The notes under the pieces: generated by a model
The model's input: only the letters and a program-made list of their open reading frames with translations
Databases searched by the model: none
Told to the model about the DNA's origin: nothing
Translations under genes and position numbers: made by a program
In this document: positions 32,469-40,906 of the stretch, piece by piece
Position numbering within the stretch: position 1 is the stretch's first letter
Layout of the letters: every line of letters starts with the position of its first letter
From: DATBGO01 sp050011895
Lineage (GTDB): Bacteria > Actinomycetota > Actinomycetes > Streptosporangiales > Streptosporangiaceae
NCBI GenBank assembly: GCA_050011895.1
Contig: JBEKIF010000003.1
Location: forward strand, 1 to 64,000
Length of the DNA: 64,000 nt
Reading direction: 5' to 3'

Positions 32469-33344
32469 CTACTCGACGATCTTAGAGATCGGGATTTCCA
32501 GGATGTCCCGCGCGCCCGCTGCCTTCAGCGCGGGAATGAGGGTGTTCACGCCGCCCTTGGGCACTACGGCCTCGACGGCGTTCATGCCGCCGCGGGCCAG
32601 CGAGGTGATCGTTGGCGACGACATAGCCGGAAGGATGTCGGTCACCGCCGCCAGCTGGCCGGCCGGCACGTTCAGCTTGAGCAGGACGTTGCCGCGGGCC
32701 TGGATGGCCCCGCGCAGCAGCAGCGCCACGTCCTCCATCGCGGCCCGCTTGGCCGGGTCGCCGTAGGCCGCTGGGTTGGCCACCAGCTCGGTATAGCTGG
32801 TGAGCACGGTATCGAGAATGCGCAGCCCGTTCCTGTGCAGCGACGACCCCGTCTCGGTCAGGTCCACGATCGCGTCGACGATGTCGGGCACCTTGGCCTC
32901 GGTGGCTCCATAGGACGGGATCACGATGGCCTTGACCCCGTGCGAGTCAAGGAACCGGCGGGTCAGCCCGGGGAACTCGGTCGAGATCCGGATTCCGTCC
33001 GGCAGCTCGGACAGTGATTGCCACGGGACGCCCGCCGGCACCGCGAGCACCACCCGCACCGGGTCGGAGGTGGCCTTGGAGTACCTGAGCTCGCCGAGCG
33101 AGGTGACATCCGCCCCGGTCTCGGCGATCCAGTCACGGCCGGTGATGCCAACGTCGAAGAGGCCCTGCTCGAGGTAGGAGGGGATCTCCTGCGGCCGGAG
33201 GAACCTGACCCGGTCGATGCGCGGATCGTCGATCGACGCGTGATAGTCGCGGTCCGAGGACCTCCGGACGGTCAGGTCGGCCGCGTCGAACAGATCGATG
33301 GTGGCGCGCTCCAGCGAGCCCTTGGGCAGAACCAGGGACAGCAA
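32469..33344 (-). CDS. hisG: ATP phosphoribosyltransferase (long form)
   Basis: First enzyme of histidine synthesis, joining ATP and PRPP; long-form enzymes carry a C-terminal domain for histidine feedback inhibition. Length 291 fits the long form. Motifs: LVLPKGSLERATIDLF at the start, YLEQGLFDVGITGRDWIAE, DAIVDLTETGSSLHRNGL with the PRPP loop, and a C-terminal regulatory segment MSSPTITSLARGG. The start is TTG 33344, eight bases after GGGAGG; no ATG is near. No hisE (phosphoribosyl-ATP diphosphatase) is next to it, although hisE-hisG pairs are usual in this phylum. Confidence 0.94.
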   Translation of the reverse strand: MLSLVLPKGSLERATIDLFDAADLTVRRSSDRDYHASIDDPRIDRVRFLRPQEIPSYLEQGLFDVGITGRDWIAETGADVTSLGELRYSKATSDPVRVVLAVPAGVPWQSLSELPDGIRISTEFPGLTRRFLDSHGVKAIVIPSYGATEAKVPDIVDAIVDLTETGSSLHRNGLRILDTVLTSYTELVANPAAYGDPAKRAAMEDVALLLRGAIQARGNVLLKLNVPAGQLAAVTDILPAMSSPTITSLARGGMNAVEAVVPKGGVNTLIPALKAAGARDILEIPISKIVE

Positions 33345-33621
33345 CGAGAAGACCTCCCTACGAGGTGGGCCCGGACACCACTTCAGGAGCGTAGCGGGCC
33401 GTTGCCGGCCGCTGCCAACAGGAAACCCGCTGGAGGCCGCCCAGCGGCCAGGAACCCTGACCGGCACCGTCAGCTGTCATCGCCGAGGCCGCCTTGCAGC
33501 ACCGGGCACCAGGATGGCCGTCGATACCCCGGCCGACGAGTCGACCAGGGCGGCAGTGGGAAGCCTTCCGGGCTCCGGGCCGCGATCCGCCGGGTCCCGG
33601 CCCTCGCCTAACCTGTCGGGC
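33345..33621. promoter_or_regulatory. Divergent promoter region between hisG and the carboxylase beta gene
   Basis: 277 bp between the two divergent starts. It should hold both promoters. No ribosome site is visible before ATG 33622, but TAACCT lies about ten bases upstream of it, suggesting a -10 element and a leaderless transcript. I see no clear operator. Confidence 0.4.
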
Positions 33622-35253
33622 ATGGCCATCGAAGCTCACCCGCCGTCCGACGACCCCGGCGGGCCCGACCCGCACACGACCGCAGGCAAGATAGCTGACC
33701 TGGACCGGCGCAGGCAGGAGGCGATCCACGCAGGCTCGGACCGCGCGGTCGAGCAGCAGCACGCCAAGGGCAAGATGACCGCGAGGGAGCGGATCGACCA
33801 CCTCCTCGATCCCGGCTCGTTCACCGAGTTCGACGAGCTCGCCAGGCACCGGGCCACCGACTTCGGCATGGCAGCCAACCGGCCCTACGGTGACGGCGTG
33901 GTCACCGGCTACGGCACCGTCGAGGGGCGCCCCGTCTGCGTGTTCAGCCAGGACTTCACGGTGTTCGGCGGCTCGCTCGGCGAGGTCTACGGCGAGAAGA
34001 TCGTCAAGGTCATGGAGCACGCGCTGAAGACCGGCTGCCCGGTGATCGGCATCAACGACGGCGGCGGGGCGCGGATCCAGGAGGGCGTCGTCGCCCTCGG
34101 CCTGTTCGCCGAGATCTTCTACCGCAACGTGATCGCCTCGGGCGTGATACCGCAGATCTCGCTGATCATGGGGCCGTGCGCGGGCGGTGCCGTCTACTCA
34201 CCGGCGATCACCGACTTCACCCTGATGGTCGAGGGCACCTCGCATATGTTCATCACCGGCCCTGACGTGATCAAGACGGTGACCGGCGAAGAGGTCAGCT
34301 TCGAGGAGCTCGGCGGCGCGCACGCGCACAACGTCAAGTCCGGCGTGGCCCACTACCAGGCCACCGACGAGCAGGACTGCCTCAGCTTCGCCCGCGAGCT
34401 GCTCTCCTACCTGCCCTCCAACAACCTTGAGGAGCCGCCGACGGCACCAGCGGCCGATCACGGCGACGACGGGATCCTTGAGATCACCCGGACCGACGAG
34501 GAACTTGACACCCTCATCCCCGATTCACCGAACCAGCCCTACGACATGCATCACGTGATCACCCGGGTCCTCGACGACGGTGAGTTCCTGGAGATCCACG
34601 CCGGCTTCGCGCAGAACATCGTGGTCGGCTTCGGCCGCATCGGGGGCGCCAGCGTCGGCGTAGTGGCCAACCAGCCGATGCATTTCGCCGGCTGCCTGGA
34701 CATCGACGCAGCCGAGAAGGCAGCCCGCTTCGTCAGGACCTGCGACGCGTTCAGCATCCCGGTTCTGACCTTCGTCGACGTGCCGGGCTTCCTGCCCGGC
34801 ACCGGCCAGGAGTGGGGCGGCATCATCCGCCGCGGTGCCAAGCTCATCTATGCCTACTCGGAGGCGACCGTCCCCAAGATCACCGTGATCACCCGCAAGG
34901 CCTACGGCGGCGCTTACGACGTGATGGGCTCCAAGCACCTCGGCGGCGACATCAACCTGGCCTGGCCGACCGCGCAGATCGCGGTGATGGGCGCGCAGGG
35001 CGCGGTGAACATCCTGTACCGGCGCGAGATCTCCGCCACCGAGAGCCCGGCTGACCAGGCCGCGCTCCGGGCCAGCCGGGTCGCCGAGTACGAAGACACT
35101 CTGGCCAATCCCTATATAGCCGCAGAACGGGGTTACGTGGACGCCGTCATCCGGCCGGCCGAGACCCGGCCCGAGGTGATCCGCGCACTCCGCACGCTGC
35201 GCACAAAGCGCCAGTCACTTCCACCGAAGAAGCACGGAAATATCCCATTGTGA
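33622..35253 (+). CDS. Acyl-CoA (propionyl-CoA) carboxylase beta subunit, AccD5-like
   Basis: Carboxyltransferase subunit of 543 residues, forming methylmalonyl-CoA (from propionyl-CoA) or malonyl-CoA with a biotinylated alpha subunit. It has KGKMTARERIDHLLDPGSFTE, the FSQDFTVFGGSLGEVYGEKI block, INDGGGARIQEGVVALG, MGPCAGGAVYSPAITDF, TFVDVPGFLPGTGQEWGGII and GGAYDVMGSKHLGGDINLAW; it ends in the classic RxKRQSLPPKKHGNIPL. These match actinobacterial PccB/AccD5. An epsilon subunit gene lies 1.1 kb downstream and the alpha gene 1.5 kb downstream on the same strand, with a NYN-domain gene between. ATG 33622 is chosen; the open frame to 33298 overlaps hisG. Confidence 0.93.
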   Translation: MAIEAHPPSDDPGGPDPHTTAGKIADLDRRRQEAIHAGSDRAVEQQHAKGKMTARERIDHLLDPGSFTEFDELARHRATDFGMAANRPYGDGVVTGYGTVEGRPVCVFSQDFTVFGGSLGEVYGEKIVKVMEHALKTGCPVIGINDGGGARIQEGVVALGLFAEIFYRNVIASGVIPQISLIMGPCAGGAVYSPAITDFTLMVEGTSHMFITGPDVIKTVTGEEVSFEELGGAHAHNVKSGVAHYQATDEQDCLSFARELLSYLPSNNLEEPPTAPAADHGDDGILEITRTDEELDTLIPDSPNQPYDMHHVITRVLDDGEFLEIHAGFAQNIVVGFGRIGGASVGVVANQPMHFAGCLDIDAAEKAARFVRTCDAFSIPVLTFVDVPGFLPGTGQEWGGIIRRGAKLIYAYSEATVPKITVITRKAYGGAYDVMGSKHLGGDINLAWPTAQIAVMGAQGAVNILYRREISATESPADQAALRASRVAEYEDTLANPYIAAERGYVDAVIRPAETRPEVIRALRTLRTKRQSLPPKKHGNIPL

Positions 35254-35317
35254 AAAGGCATATAAGGCGACGCTACTGCTTTGCCGGGGACGCTGCGCCG
35301 CAGGTGGCACTAGAGTC

Positions 35318-36313
35318 ATGACTATCATGACCGAGAACGGCTCGCCGCTTCCGCTCCTTTCCCGCTACGCCATCATGGTGGATGTCGGGTATATCTACGC
35401 GGCCGCAGGCGAGCTCCTGTTCAGCGCGGGCTCGAGGCGCGAGTACCGGGTCGACGCTGACAAGCTGATCCAGGCCCTCACCAGGCACGCTGACGATTTG
35501 GTGCGTGGCGAGCTGCTCCGGATTTACTGGTATGACGCGGCCAGGGACCGGGTGCCCACCATCGACCAGCGGGTCATCGCCCAGATGCCGCTGGTGAAGC
35601 TCCGCCTTGGCAATCTCAACGCACGCGGCCAGCAGAAGGGCGTGGACGCCCAGATCCGGGCCGACATGGAGGCGCTCGCCAGGCACCGGGCGATCACCGA
35701 CGCGGTCCTGGTGGCCGGCGACGAGGACATGGTCCCCGCCGTTGAGGCCGCCCAGGCCTTCGGTGTCCGGGTGCATTTGTGGGGAATTGAGCCACCTTAC
35801 GGCACCAACCAGGCCGAACGGCTGGTCTGGGAGTCCGACACCGTAGAGGTTCTTGAGCGTTCTTTCGTCGAGCCTTATTTCGCCAGGCAACCGGTCCCCG
35901 AGCCGACCCCGGCCGCGCCCAGCCCGCTGGCCAGGATCAGCCACGTGGTGTCGGTCAAGCCCAACCCGGCCCAGGTGTTCGGCGAACGGCACGGGCCGCG
36001 GCCGCTGGTCCGGGCCACCTCGCCGCCCATGCTGGCCGCTGCCAGGCTCGGCCCCGAACGGGAACGGGTCGAGGAGGCAGGCGAGCATGTGGCGCAGAAG
36101 TGGATCCTGACCCGCGGCGAGGACAACATCCGCGACCTGCTGCCCGGGCCGATTCTGCCGCCCGTTATCGACAAGGAACTACTGGTCGACGCCGAGAAGG
36201 AACTCGGCCTGTCCCTGCGCGCCTATCAGGAGGCCAGGGAGTGGCTGCGGGACGCGTTCTGGGCGCGGGTGCACCGGCAGTTCGGTATTGGCGTCGGTAA
36301 ATCAAGGGGCTGA
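35318..36313 (+). CDS. NYN domain protein (PIN-like RNase), 331 residues
   Basis: Predicted metal-dependent ribonuclease of the NYN/LabA group. Acidic residues of the PIN-like site are visible: Asp22 in MVDVGYIYAAAG, the GVDAQIRADMEALAR segment, and AGDEDMVPAVEAAQAFG. The N-terminal NYN domain covers about residues 15-180; a Pro-rich linker and a C-terminal helical domain of about 70 residues follow (VDAEKELGLSLRAYQEAREW). It lies between carboxylase beta and epsilon genes. Its RNA target is unknown. ATG 35318 or 35327 could be the start. Confidence 0.85.
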   Translation: MTIMTENGSPLPLLSRYAIMVDVGYIYAAAGELLFSAGSRREYRVDADKLIQALTRHADDLVRGELLRIYWYDAARDRVPTIDQRVIAQMPLVKLRLGNLNARGQQKGVDAQIRADMEALARHRAITDAVLVAGDEDMVPAVEAAQAFGVRVHLWGIEPPYGTNQAERLVWESDTVEVLERSFVEPYFARQPVPEPTPAAPSPLARISHVVSVKPNPAQVFGERHGPRPLVRATSPPMLAAARLGPERERVEEAGEHVAQKWILTRGEDNIRDLLPGPILPPVIDKELLVDAEKELGLSLRAYQEAREWLRDAFWARVHRQFGIGVGKSRG

Positions 36314-36318
36314 TAGTC

Positions 36319-36609
36319 ATTTCTGCGAGTGAAAATTCACAACCAAAGCAAAACGGAAAATCCGGGCCACGCAGCACCGCGCACCAGCGCGATCCCGCCC
36401 GGGCGCCGCTCCTGACCATCGTCAAGGGCAACCCGACGGAGCAGGAGATCGCTGCCCTGGTGGCCGTCCTCTTCGCCCGTGCGGCACCGGTCAGCGCGCC
36501 GGGAGCACCCCCCGTCGTCCGTTCAGAATGGTCTGCGAGATCCCGGCTGCTGCGCTCGCCCTTGCACCGCGGCCCCGGCGCCTGGCGCGCCAGCGCCCTC
36601 CCCCGCTAG
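36319..36609 (+). CDS. Acyl-CoA carboxylase epsilon subunit, without a standard start codon
   Basis: Small actinobacterial subunit that stabilises or stimulates the alpha-beta carboxylase complex. The frame gives LLTIVKGNPTEQEIAALVAVL and a C-terminus WSARSRLLRSPLHRGPG-AWRASALPR, the conserved epsilon pattern (VxxGxPxxEELAAL then W-x-x-R-x-RLR-x-PL-xxGPGAWRAS). No ATG, GTG or TTG occurs in frame between the upstream stop (before 36300) and the middle of the protein. ATT 36319, nine bases after AAGGGG, is the best candidate start; CTG 36310 or another near-cognate codon cannot be excluded. Length is about 96 residues. It overlaps nothing and starts five bases after the NYN stop. Position next to the beta subunit supports the call. 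Confidence 0.82.
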   Translation: MSASENSQPKQNGKSGPRSTAHQRDPARAPLLTIVKGNPTEQEIAALVAVLFARAAPVSAPGAPPVVRSEWSARSRLLRSPLHRGPGAWRASALPR

Positions 36610-36638
36610 CCCGGATCAGCGGGACGGCTCTTCAGCGT

Positions 36639-36666
36639 GACGCCGCCGGGCCGGCTTACCGGCGTC
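36639..36666 (+). terminator. Weak hairpin after the epsilon gene
   Basis: GACGCCG (36639-36645) and CGGCGTC (36660-36666) can form a seven-bp stem between the epsilon and alpha subunit genes. Whether it terminates is uncertain. Confidence 0.35.
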
Positions 36667-36755
36667 GGACCGCAGCACGGGGAGTCGCCACACTGGCCGC
36701 ATGCCGTGGAATGACCAGCGATTAGACTCCTGCGCAGTCGAGAGGAGTCGGTTTC

Positions 36756-38678
36756 GTGCGCAAGGTCCTTATCGCCAACCGCAGCGAGATCGCGGTCCGG
36801 ATCGTCCGAGCCTGCCGCGATGCCGGCCTCGGCAGCGTGGCCGTTTATTCCGAGTCCGACCTCGACGCACTGCACGTGACGATGGCCGATGAGGCGTTCG
36901 CGCTGGGCGGCCGGAGCGCCACGGAGAGCTATCTCGACATCGGCAAGATCCTCAAGGCGGCCGCGGAGTCGGGCGCGGACGCCGTGCACCCGGGATACGG
37001 ATTCCTTGCCGAGAACGCGGACTTCGCACGCGAGGTCATCGCGGCCGGGCTGATCTGGATCGGTCCGCCCCCCGCCGCGATCGAGGCGCTCGGCGACAAG
37101 GTGCGGGCCCGGCACATCGCCCGCATCGTCGGTGCCCCGCTCGCCCCGGGGACCGACGGCCCGGTCTCCGGCGAGGCAGAGGCTGCCGCTTTCGCGGCTG
37201 AGTATGGCCTGCCGATCGCGATCAAGGCCGCCCACGGCGGCGGCGGCCGGGGGCTCAAGGTAGCCCGCACCGCCGAGGAGATCGCTCCCAGGTTCGAGTC
37301 CGCGGTCCGGGAGGCGGTCGCCGCCTTCGGCCGTGGCGAATGCTTCGTGGAACGCTACCTGGACCGGCCAAGGCACGTGGAAACGCAATGCCTGGCCGAC
37401 ACCCACGGCACCATCGTCGTCGTCTCTACCAGGGACTGCTCGCTGCAGCGCAGGCACCAGAAGCTGGTCGAGGAGGCACCCGCCCCGTTCCTGACGCGGG
37501 TGCAGGAGGAGCTGATACGCGAATCGTCCAAGGCGATCCTGCGCGAAGCTGGTTATGCCGGGGCCGGCACGTGCGAGTTCCTCATTGGCCAGGACGGCTC
37601 CGTCTCCTTCCTCGAGGTGAACACCAGGCTCCAGGTGGAGCACCCGGTGACCGAGGAAGTCACCGGCGTCGACCTGGTGCGGGAGATGTTCCGCATCGCG
37701 GACGGCCAGGAGCTGTCGCACGGCGACCCGGAGGTTCGCGGGCACTCCATCGAGTTCCGTATCAACGCCGAAGACCCGGGCCGTAACTTCCTCCCCACGC
37801 CGGGGACGATCAGGCGATGGCAGCCGCCGTCCGGGCCCGGGGTGCGGCTCGATGCAGGTTATGCCGCCGGGATGACCGTGTCGCAGTCGTTCGACTCGCT
37901 GATGGCCAAGCTGATTGTCACCGGGGCCAGCCGCCGGCAGGCGATTGAGCGCTCGCGCCGGGCGCTGGCCGAGTTCGAGGTCGACGGGATGCCCACGGTG
38001 CTGCCGTTCCACCGGGCGGTGGTCAACGACCCGGCGTTTACCGCTGAGCCGTTCACGGTGCACACCCGGTGGATCGAGACCGAGTTCAAGGGTGACATCC
38101 CGCCGTACACGGCGACCGGCCCGGCAGCGGGCCCGGCAGGCCAGGCCGGTGCGGGCGCCCGGGGCGGGGCCGCCGTTGACGATCCTCCCGGGCGGGAGCG
38201 GATCATTGTCGAGGTCGGCGGCAGGCGACTGGAAGTGGTGATCCCCGCCGGGCTGGCTGACGGCGGTCCGGGCGCAGCCGGGACGGGCGCAGCCGGGACG
38301 AGCGGTACCGGACCGAGCGGTGCCGGACCGAGCGGTACCGGGACGAGCGGCGCCGGGACCGGCGGCCGTGGCGGGGGGGCCGACCCGGCGTCAGGCCGCG
38401 GGCGGCGGCCCGGCTCAGCTGGCGATCACGGCGCCGGTGCACGTCGCGGCGGGGCGGGCGCGGGTGATGCGCTGGTCAGCCCCATGCAGGGAACGATCAT
38501 CAAAATCGTGGCCGAGGAAGGCCAGCAGGTGACGGCAGGCGACACCGTTGTCGTCCTCGAGGCGATGAAGATGGAGCAGCCATTGACCGCGCACAAGAGC
38601 GGTACCGTGACCGACCTCTCGGTTCAGGTGGGCCAGACCGTCTCTTCCGGTGCGGTGATCTGCCAATTGCCCGGTTAA
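36756..38678 (+). CDS. Acyl-CoA carboxylase alpha subunit (biotin carboxylase plus BCCP)
   Basis: Carboxylates its own biotin and delivers carboxyl to the beta subunit. Length 640. Residues 1-450 are the biotin carboxylase: MRKVLIANRSEIAVRIVRAC, HPGYGFLAENADFAREV, AAHGGGGRGLKVA (ATP-grasp glycine loop), ECFVERYLDRPRHVETQ, FLEVNTRLQVEHPVTEEVTG. A linker of five-residue repeats (TSGTG, PSGAG-like, 38270-38370) precedes the BCCP domain, with biotin lysine about K605 in LEAMKMEQPL. GTG 36756 has AGAGGAG upstream. It is the only biotin carrier in the window and the probable partner of both beta subunits and target of BirA. Confidence 0.95.
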   Translation: MRKVLIANRSEIAVRIVRACRDAGLGSVAVYSESDLDALHVTMADEAFALGGRSATESYLDIGKILKAAAESGADAVHPGYGFLAENADFAREVIAAGLIWIGPPPAAIEALGDKVRARHIARIVGAPLAPGTDGPVSGEAEAAAFAAEYGLPIAIKAAHGGGGRGLKVARTAEEIAPRFESAVREAVAAFGRGECFVERYLDRPRHVETQCLADTHGTIVVVSTRDCSLQRRHQKLVEEAPAPFLTRVQEELIRESSKAILREAGYAGAGTCEFLIGQDGSVSFLEVNTRLQVEHPVTEEVTGVDLVREMFRIADGQELSHGDPEVRGHSIEFRINAEDPGRNFLPTPGTIRRWQPPSGPGVRLDAGYAAGMTVSQSFDSLMAKLIVTGASRRQAIERSRRALAEFEVDGMPTVLPFHRAVVNDPAFTAEPFTVHTRWIETEFKGDIPPYTATGPAAGPAGQAGAGARGGAAVDDPPGRERIIVEVGGRRLEVVIPAGLADGGPGAAGTGAAGTSGTGPSGAGPSGTGTSGAGTGGRGGGADPASGRGRRPGSAGDHGAGARRGGAGAGDALVSPMQGTIIKIVAEEGQQVTAGDTVVVLEAMKMEQPLTAHKSGTVTDLSVQVGQTVSSGAVICQLPG

Positions 38679-38680
38679 CC

Positions 38681-38705
38681 CCGCCGGCCTCGCCAGGCCC
38701 GGCGG
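38681..38705 (+). terminator. Hairpin terminator after the alpha subunit gene
   Basis: CCGCCGG (38681-38687) pairs with CCGGCGG (38699-38705), starting just after the stop codon; the stem can extend inward with a one-base bulge. A T-rich stretch (CCTTGTCCTCTTT) follows. Confidence 0.6.
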
Positions 38706-38775
38706 CCTTGTCCTCTTTCGCGCTGACCGGGCCGGCGCGGATCCGGCCCAACTAGCGGCCCGGTTCGCGCCGCTC

Positions 38776-39156
38776 ATGCGGGCTCGCGATGATGAGGCAA
38801 TGACACGGCTCGCTGGCGACCCTGGGGTGGCGCGGTGGCTACTGTTCGCGGTCGGATTCCGGCTGCCGGAGGAGAATCGTGACTGGGTCAGGCACGAACT
38901 GACCGACGAGGGCTGGCGCGGCCGTACGGCGCTTCGCCACCTGGCGGTCATCATTCCGGTCTGCGTCGTGGTCGCGGTGCTGCTCGACACGCTGCTGCCC
39001 GCGCCCCTTTGGCTCAGCCTGACGATGGTGGCGCTGATCCTGTCCGGCAGCGTGTTCACGGTCCTCGCCTACGCCGACGACATCCGCGTCGCCCGGCTGC
39101 GTCAGCATGGTCTCGACGTCCCCGACGACCCGGATCTGGGCCGGCCCGCGCACTGA
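38776..39156 (+). CDS. Small two-helix membrane protein, DUF5313-like
   Basis: A 126-residue protein with a soluble N-terminal part (DWVRHELTDEGWRGRTALRH) and two hydrophobic helices (about residues 56-75 and 80-103), then a short charged tail VARLRQHGLDVPDDPD. The pattern W-V-R-x-EL-x-x-G-WR-x-R matches the DUF5313 family of actinobacteria; no function is known. ATG 38776 or ATG 38800 (MTRLAGDPGVARWLLF) could be the start. It stands alone between the carboxylase and the quinone dehydrogenase gene. Confidence 0.75.
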   Translation: MRARDDEAMTRLAGDPGVARWLLFAVGFRLPEENRDWVRHELTDEGWRGRTALRHLAVIIPVCVVVAVLLDTLLPAPLWLSLTMVALILSGSVFTVLAYADDIRVARLRQHGLDVPDDPDLGRPAH

Positions 39157-39181
39157 CGCCATGAGCCGCCCGGCGCGGCGG

Positions 39182-40612
39182 CTACCCGGCGGCAGCGGGC
39201 TGCATGAGCTTACGTGCCGCCTCGGTGAGACTGCCGGATAGCGAGGGGTAGACCGTGAAGGTGTGCGCCATCTGGGCCACCGTCAGGGTCTGCTCCACCG
39301 CGAGCGACACGCCCAGGATGAGTTCGCTGGCGCGCGGCGCTACCACTACGCCGCCAAGCACGATCCCGCTGCTGGCGCGCGCGAACAGCTTGATGAAGCC
39401 ATCGCGGAAGCCCTGCATCTTGGCCCGCGGGTTGGTGGCCAGCGGCAGCTTCACCACCAGCACGTCCTGCTCGCTGTCAGCGGCCGCCTGCGAGATTCCC
39501 ACCGTCGCAATCTCAGGCTCAGTAAAGATCGTCGCTGCCACGTGGCTGAGCCGGATGGGCTGGACGGCCTCGCCGAGCGCGTGCCACATCGCGATTCGGC
39601 CCTGCATGGCCGCGACAGAGGCAAGCATCCATACGCCGGTGCAGTCCCCGGCCGCATAGATCCCCGGCACCGAGGTCCGTGACACCCGGTCGACCGGCAC
39701 GAACCCGCGGTCATCCCGGGCGACCCCGGTGTCCGCCAGGCCGATGCCAGCTGTACAGGGCTGCATCCCCACTGTGAGCAGGCAATGCGTGCCGCGGACG
39801 GTCCGGCCGTCGGCCAGGATCACCGCCACGCCGTCCCTGGTGCGCTTAGCCTCCGCCGCACGCGACCTGCCGAGCACGGTCATGCCACGCCGCCGGAACA
39901 CGTCCTCGACCACCACGGCGGCGTCCACGTCCTCATGTGGCAGCACCCGGTCCCGCGAGGAGACGAGGGTGACCTGGGAGCCGAGTGCCTGGTAAGCGCT
40001 GGCGAACTCGGCGCCGGTCACGCCCGAGCCCACCACGACAAGCTCCGCGGGCAACTCGCTCAGGTCATAGAGCTGCCTGCAGGTCAGCAGCCGGTCTCCG
40101 TCAGGAACCGCGCCGGGCAGCATCCGGGGCTCAGCTCCGGTCGCGATGAGCACGGCGTCCGCGCTGATCTCGCGATCCCCCACCACCACGGTGCGCGGGC
40201 CGGCCAGGCGGCCCGCGCCGGAGATGACCTCGACCCCGTCGGCAGCCAGGCGGGCCGCCACGTCGGCAGACTGCGCCCGGGCCAGCGCCTTGACCCGAGA
40301 GTAGAGCCGCAGGGCGTCGACGGTGGCCGCGGCCGCCGGTTGCCCCGCCACGGCGCCGACGCCGGCCGGAGCTCCGGAACTCGGCAGGTCCAGGCGGATT
40401 CCGAGGCTCGCCGACCGGTCGAGGCCCGCCATCATCCCTGAGGTCGCGATCAGGCTCTTCGACGGCACGCAGTCGCTCAGCACGCACGCTCCGCCCAGCC
40501 CGTCGCGTTCCACCACGGTGACCTCAGCACCGAGCTGGGCAGCGACCAGGGCTGCCTCGTATCCGCCCGGGCCGCCGCCGAGGATAGCGACTCTCGCGCG
40601 CGGCTGGCTCAC
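39182..40612 (-). CDS. NAD(P)H-quinone dehydrogenase, pyridine nucleotide-disulfide family (LpdA-type)
   Basis: Flavoprotein like M. tuberculosis LpdA (Rv3303c), reducing quinones with NAD(P)H; it keeps the lipoamide-dehydrogenase fold. Length 476. FAD motif VAILGGGPGGYEAALVAAQLG at the start; disulfide-like pair in GLGGACVLSDCVPSKSLI (Cys-x4-Cys); NAD motif VVGSGVTGAEFASAY; GIYAAGDCTGVWMLASVAAMQ. The C-terminal dimer part has TFTVYPSLSGSLTEAARKL in place of the HAHPTLSE catalytic motif of true lipoamide dehydrogenases, so lipoyl activity is unlikely. GTG 40612 is the start; the longer frame to 40771 is not conserved. Confidence 0.88.
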   Translation of the reverse strand: MSQPRARVAILGGGPGGYEAALVAAQLGAEVTVVERDGLGGACVLSDCVPSKSLIATSGMMAGLDRSASLGIRLDLPSSGAPAGVGAVAGQPAAAATVDALRLYSRVKALARAQSADVAARLAADGVEVISGAGRLAGPRTVVVGDREISADAVLIATGAEPRMLPGAVPDGDRLLTCRQLYDLSELPAELVVVGSGVTGAEFASAYQALGSQVTLVSSRDRVLPHEDVDAAVVVEDVFRRRGMTVLGRSRAAEAKRTRDGVAVILADGRTVRGTHCLLTVGMQPCTAGIGLADTGVARDDRGFVPVDRVSRTSVPGIYAAGDCTGVWMLASVAAMQGRIAMWHALGEAVQPIRLSHVAATIFTEPEIATVGISQAAADSEQDVLVVKLPLATNPRAKMQGFRDGFIKLFARASSGIVLGGVVVAPRASELILGVSLAVEQTLTVAQMAHTFTVYPSLSGSLTEAARKLMQPAAAG

Positions 40613-40630
40613 GCTGCCCCATTCTGTCGT

Positions 40631-40906
40631 ATGGCCAACGTGAGCCCGCGTATGACACCTGACCCTGGTTCCGGCGGCCCGGAAACGGACATCCAGCTGA
40701 CCGGCCTGCACGGGCCCGCCAGGACTCGTGCGCTCACAATCCGTGCCGATGTATGCGGCCCACGGCAGCAATTCGACGCCTACGAAGGCGGCCTGCCGTC
40801 CGCTCGCTACCTCGGTATTCTCGCGGACGCCGCGGAGGTCGCCGGCGCGCCAGGCGACTACGTGACATGGCTAAGGGAGCGGCCCTGCGCATCCCCCGGC
40901 GGCTAG
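40631..40906 (+). pseudogene. 3' remnant of a gamma-glutamylcyclotransferase gene
   Basis: The 91-residue frame ends YEGGLPSARYLGILADAAEV then AGAPGDYVTWLRERPC, which closely resembles the C-terminus of the actinomycete gamma-glutamylcyclotransferase (NGYEGGLPSARYLGEIADAA, then AGAPHDYVMELRKRPC from memory). The N-terminal part with the YGSN-like substrate motif and catalytic Glu is absent; residues 1-48 do not match. The same gene type stands next to lpdA in other actinomycetes, so this is probably what is left after an internal deletion. It may be untranslated. Confidence 0.65.

Noticed and set aside
39182..40612. True lipoamide dehydrogenase
   Set aside because: The C-terminal His-x-His-Pro-Thr-x-x-Glu catalytic motif is replaced (TVYPSLSGSLTE), which fits the LpdA-type quinone reductase.
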